From NCBI RefSeq assembly GCF_014698965.1, contig NZ_JACXAE010000091.1, forward strand, positions 1 to 64,000: DNA of 64,000 nt, in the 5' to 3' direction. A program made the translations under genes and the position numbers. Of this stretch, positions 62,507 to 64,000 are shown piece by piece. Under the pieces are notes generated by a model. It did no database searches. It was not told where the DNA came from and was given only the letters and a program-made list of their open reading frames with translations. The stretch's first letter is position 1, and each line of letters opens with the position of its first letter. This stretch comes from Iningainema tapete BLCC-T55. GTDB taxonomy: Bacteria > Cyanobacteriota > Cyanobacteriia > Cyanobacteriales > Nostocaceae.

Positions 62507-62788
62507 ATGAATGTTTCCCTAACGCCAGAACTGGAACAGTTCGTACAACAGAAGGTTTCAAGTGGTCTATACAATTCCGCTAGTGAAGTTGTCCGCGAAG
62601 CACTAAGGCTTTTGCGTGAACAAGACATTTTGCGACAGCATCACCTAGAAGAACTCCGTAGAGAAATCGCTTTAGGTATAGAACAGGCAGACAGAGGGCA
62701 AACCAAGCCTTTTGATGCCGAAGACCTTAAGATTCGTGTTATGAGGGCTGTTTCAGCGCAAGAACAAGGACAGCCGACACAATCATGA
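62507..62788 (+). CDS. parD: ParD-family antitoxin
   Basis: A 93-residue antitoxin. The N-terminal ribbon-helix-helix is clear (MNVSLTPELEQFVQQKVSSG, YNSASEVVREALRLLREQ), followed by a long C-terminal tail (LRREIALGIEQADRGQTKPFD) that binds the toxin. It should repress its own promoter, which is likely in the 120 bp upstream. The stop overlaps the toxin start (ATGA, 4 bp). Confidence 0.94.
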   Translation: MNVSLTPELEQFVQQKVSSGLYNSASEVVREALRLLREQDILRQHHLEELRREIALGIEQADRGQTKPFDAEDLKIRVMRAVSAQEQGQPTQS

Positions 62789-63096
62789 GTAGACGGTGTG
62801 AACTTACGGAACTTGCAGATCAAGACATTTTTGAAGTGTCAGTGTACGTTGCACAAAATCTTGGTGTTGCAGCAGCACAGCGTTTCATAGATACAATAAA
62901 TGAGAAGTTCCAGTTATTAGCAAATTCTCCTGGATTAGGGAGAAGCCGTTTGGATCTTGCCCCAGAATTGCGTAGTTTTCCTGTTGGCAAATATATAATC
63001 TTCTACAGACCTATATCAGAAGGTATTCTAGTAGTTCGGGTACTTCATGGCGCTCGTGACATTACCAGCATCTTTGAAGCAGAGCAAGATAGTTGA
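62785..63096 (+). CDS. parE: ParE-family toxin
   Basis: A 103-residue RelE/ParE-superfamily toxin coupled to the ParD antitoxin. Family blocks are LTELADQDIFEVSVYVAQN, AAQRFIDTINEKFQLLANSP, GLGRSRLDLAPELRSFPVGKY and IIFYRPISEGILVVRVLHGARD. ParE proteins poison DNA gyrase when free. The name here denotes the toxin, not topoisomerase IV. No sign of degeneration. Confidence 0.94.
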   Translation: MSRRCELTELADQDIFEVSVYVAQNLGVAAAQRFIDTINEKFQLLANSPGLGRSRLDLAPELRSFPVGKYIIFYRPISEGILVVRVLHGARDITSIFEAEQDS

Positions 63097-63131
63097 TCGA
63101 ATGTGAATTGTATCGTTATTCATTTACTATA

Positions 63132-63938
63132 CTAGCTACCAGTAGAACAGTAATATCGCTCCCCGATTTTCCAAAGCTGAAGCGCAACTATCAGAAAGAG
63201 AATACCTGCCATTGGCGATACGAAACAAAACCACAAAGGCACTAAAAAAGTATCTTCTTTTTCCAGCACTGCAAGTAGAGGAAAATAGTTCACGCAGGCA
63301 AGCGGTATCAAAAAAGTGAAGAATCGCTGAAACCATTTACCGTAAATTGAAATAGGGTACTGAGCTGTTTCCACTCCTCCATAGGTAAGGATATTCATAA
63401 TTTCCAGAGACTCGATAGTCCAAAATGTCAACGTTGCCTGTACAATGACGATACCAACAAAGAGTGCTACCCCTCCAATAAATGAGCTGCCCAAAAGCCA
63501 CAATGTTTTTAAAGTAAAAGGAATGTGAAGCGTTGAAAATGACCACATCATCACCACAAACCCTTGAAAAAATCGTCCTATTCGCTTCAAAGTGAATTCT
63601 GTACCCAGAAGTTGCAATACTGTAGTACGCGGACGCAGCAGCAAACGATCAAAGTCACCGCTCTTAATTATTTTTCCAAAAGTATCAAATCCGCGTCCCA
63701 GTGCATCAGCACAGGCAAAAGAAATGTTGATCATCCCATAAAACAGAGCAACTTCACTCAGAGTCCACGTACCAATACTGTTAAAACGGCTAAAAAGTGC
63801 CCAGACTCCCAAAAAATCAATCACAGTTCCAAGAAGCTGCCCTACGACTTGAAGTAAGAAGGACACTTTATACTGCATTTGCGCTCTCAAAGATACGGTG
63901 ATATATCGGAGGTAGAGAAGAAAACCGTTCACAGTCAT
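63132..63938 (-). CDS. ABC-2 type transporter permease (DUF990-like)
   Basis: A 268-residue integral membrane protein with six hydrophobic spans. Characteristic blocks are YLRYITVSLRAQMQYKVSFLL at the N-terminus, ALGRGFDTFGKIIKSGDFDRLLLRP, and GGVETAQYPISIYGKWFQ before PLACVNYFP. These proteins come as pairs of related permeases with one ATPase, exporting an unknown substrate (relatives include daunorubicin-type and antimicrobial exporters). It overlaps the end of a second permease gene upstream (ATGA), which supports a heterodimeric channel; the ATPase gene is presumably beyond the window edge. Confidence 0.9.
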   Translation of the reverse strand: MTVNGFLLYLRYITVSLRAQMQYKVSFLLQVVGQLLGTVIDFLGVWALFSRFNSIGTWTLSEVALFYGMINISFACADALGRGFDTFGKIIKSGDFDRLLLRPRTTVLQLLGTEFTLKRIGRFFQGFVVMMWSFSTLHIPFTLKTLWLLGSSFIGGVALFVGIVIVQATLTFWTIESLEIMNILTYGGVETAQYPISIYGKWFQRFFTFLIPLACVNYFPLLAVLEKEDTFLVPLWFCFVSPMAGILFLIVALQLWKIGERYYCSTGS

Positions 63939-64000
63939 CCTCCTTGAATTACAAGCTTTCTTACACCCCGGTTCACAAGAATACGCCCAAGGATCACAAT
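63935..64000 (-). CDS. partial ABC-2 type permease, C-terminal end
   Basis: The last 21 codons of a gene that enters from beyond the right edge: IVILGRILVNRGVRKLVIQG and a final Gly, then TGA overlapping the ATG of the permease gene downstream. The ending (basic amphipathic NRGVRKLVIQGG) is typical of the partner permease in DUF990-type pairs. Confidence 0.65.
   Translation of the reverse strand: MVILGRILVNRGVRKLVIQGG

Overview
The window looks like a chromosomal segment of a filamentous, probably heterocyst-forming cyanobacterium. The evidence is the many HIP1 octamers (GCGATCGC), short tandem heptamer repeats between genes, cyanobacteria-restricted families (DUF3386, the ScyD/ScyE family, response regulator/thioredoxin-reductase fusions, a SigC-like group 2 sigma factor), and a kdp operon in the kdpA-B-G-C-D order described from Anabaena. 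No rRNA, tRNA, CRISPR array, prophage or intact insertion sequence was seen. The species cannot be named from sequence reading alone.

Layout. 1-2.0 kb: a broken PIN toxin and a zinc-ribbon Ser/Thr kinase. 2.5-6.4 kb: a 1298-residue DUF4347 protein with five near-identical 153-residue repeats. 6.4-12.4 kb, minus strand: an alpha/beta hydrolase and TonB-dependent receptor, a toxin-antitoxin pair followed by a nuclease-like gene broken by one stop codon, and a TonB protein with very long low-complexity regions. 12.5-18.4 kb: housekeeping and regulation (GNAT, SigC, PriA, NarL-type regulator). 19.0-25.0 kb: kdpABGCD with a kinase-less KdpD and no kdpE. 25.1-29.2 kb: AnmK and a pair of lipid-linked sugar glycosyltransferases. 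29.7-33.5 kb: small and broken genes, a MocR-type regulator, DUF3386 and a LuxR regulator. 33.5-36.6 kb: a two-gene HEPN plus KGGVGR-ATPase operon, the best candidate for an uncharacterised conflict/defence system. 36.6-43.7 kb: Uma2 nuclease, sugar ABC ATPase, SSB, peptide-type double ABC ATPase, PadR, and MgtE with a long structured leader. 44.7-51.2 kb: a phosphorylase-kinase alpha/beta-like protein, a DUF938 methyltransferase, and an AraC regulator with a ScyD-like secreted protein that share an upstream repeat. 51.4-56.7 kb: a signalling cluster of one receiver-flavoprotein fusion and two paralogous CRP-domain histidine kinases, interrupted by a VapBC pair. 56.7-64 kb: redox and peptidase genes, a ParDE pair, and two ABC-2 permease subunits.

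How the parts fit. Three themes recur. (1) Toxin-antitoxin and defence genes are scattered: three intact pairs, several broken remnants, the Uma2 protein and the HEPN/KGGVGR operon. (2) Cation and cofactor uptake: Kdp for K+, MgtE for Mg2+, and TonB with its receptor. (3) Small palindromic repeats sit at gene ends. At least two families occur three or more times, one with compensatory base changes that preserve the hairpin. Low-complexity pyrimidine-rich tracts appear in frame inside several genes.
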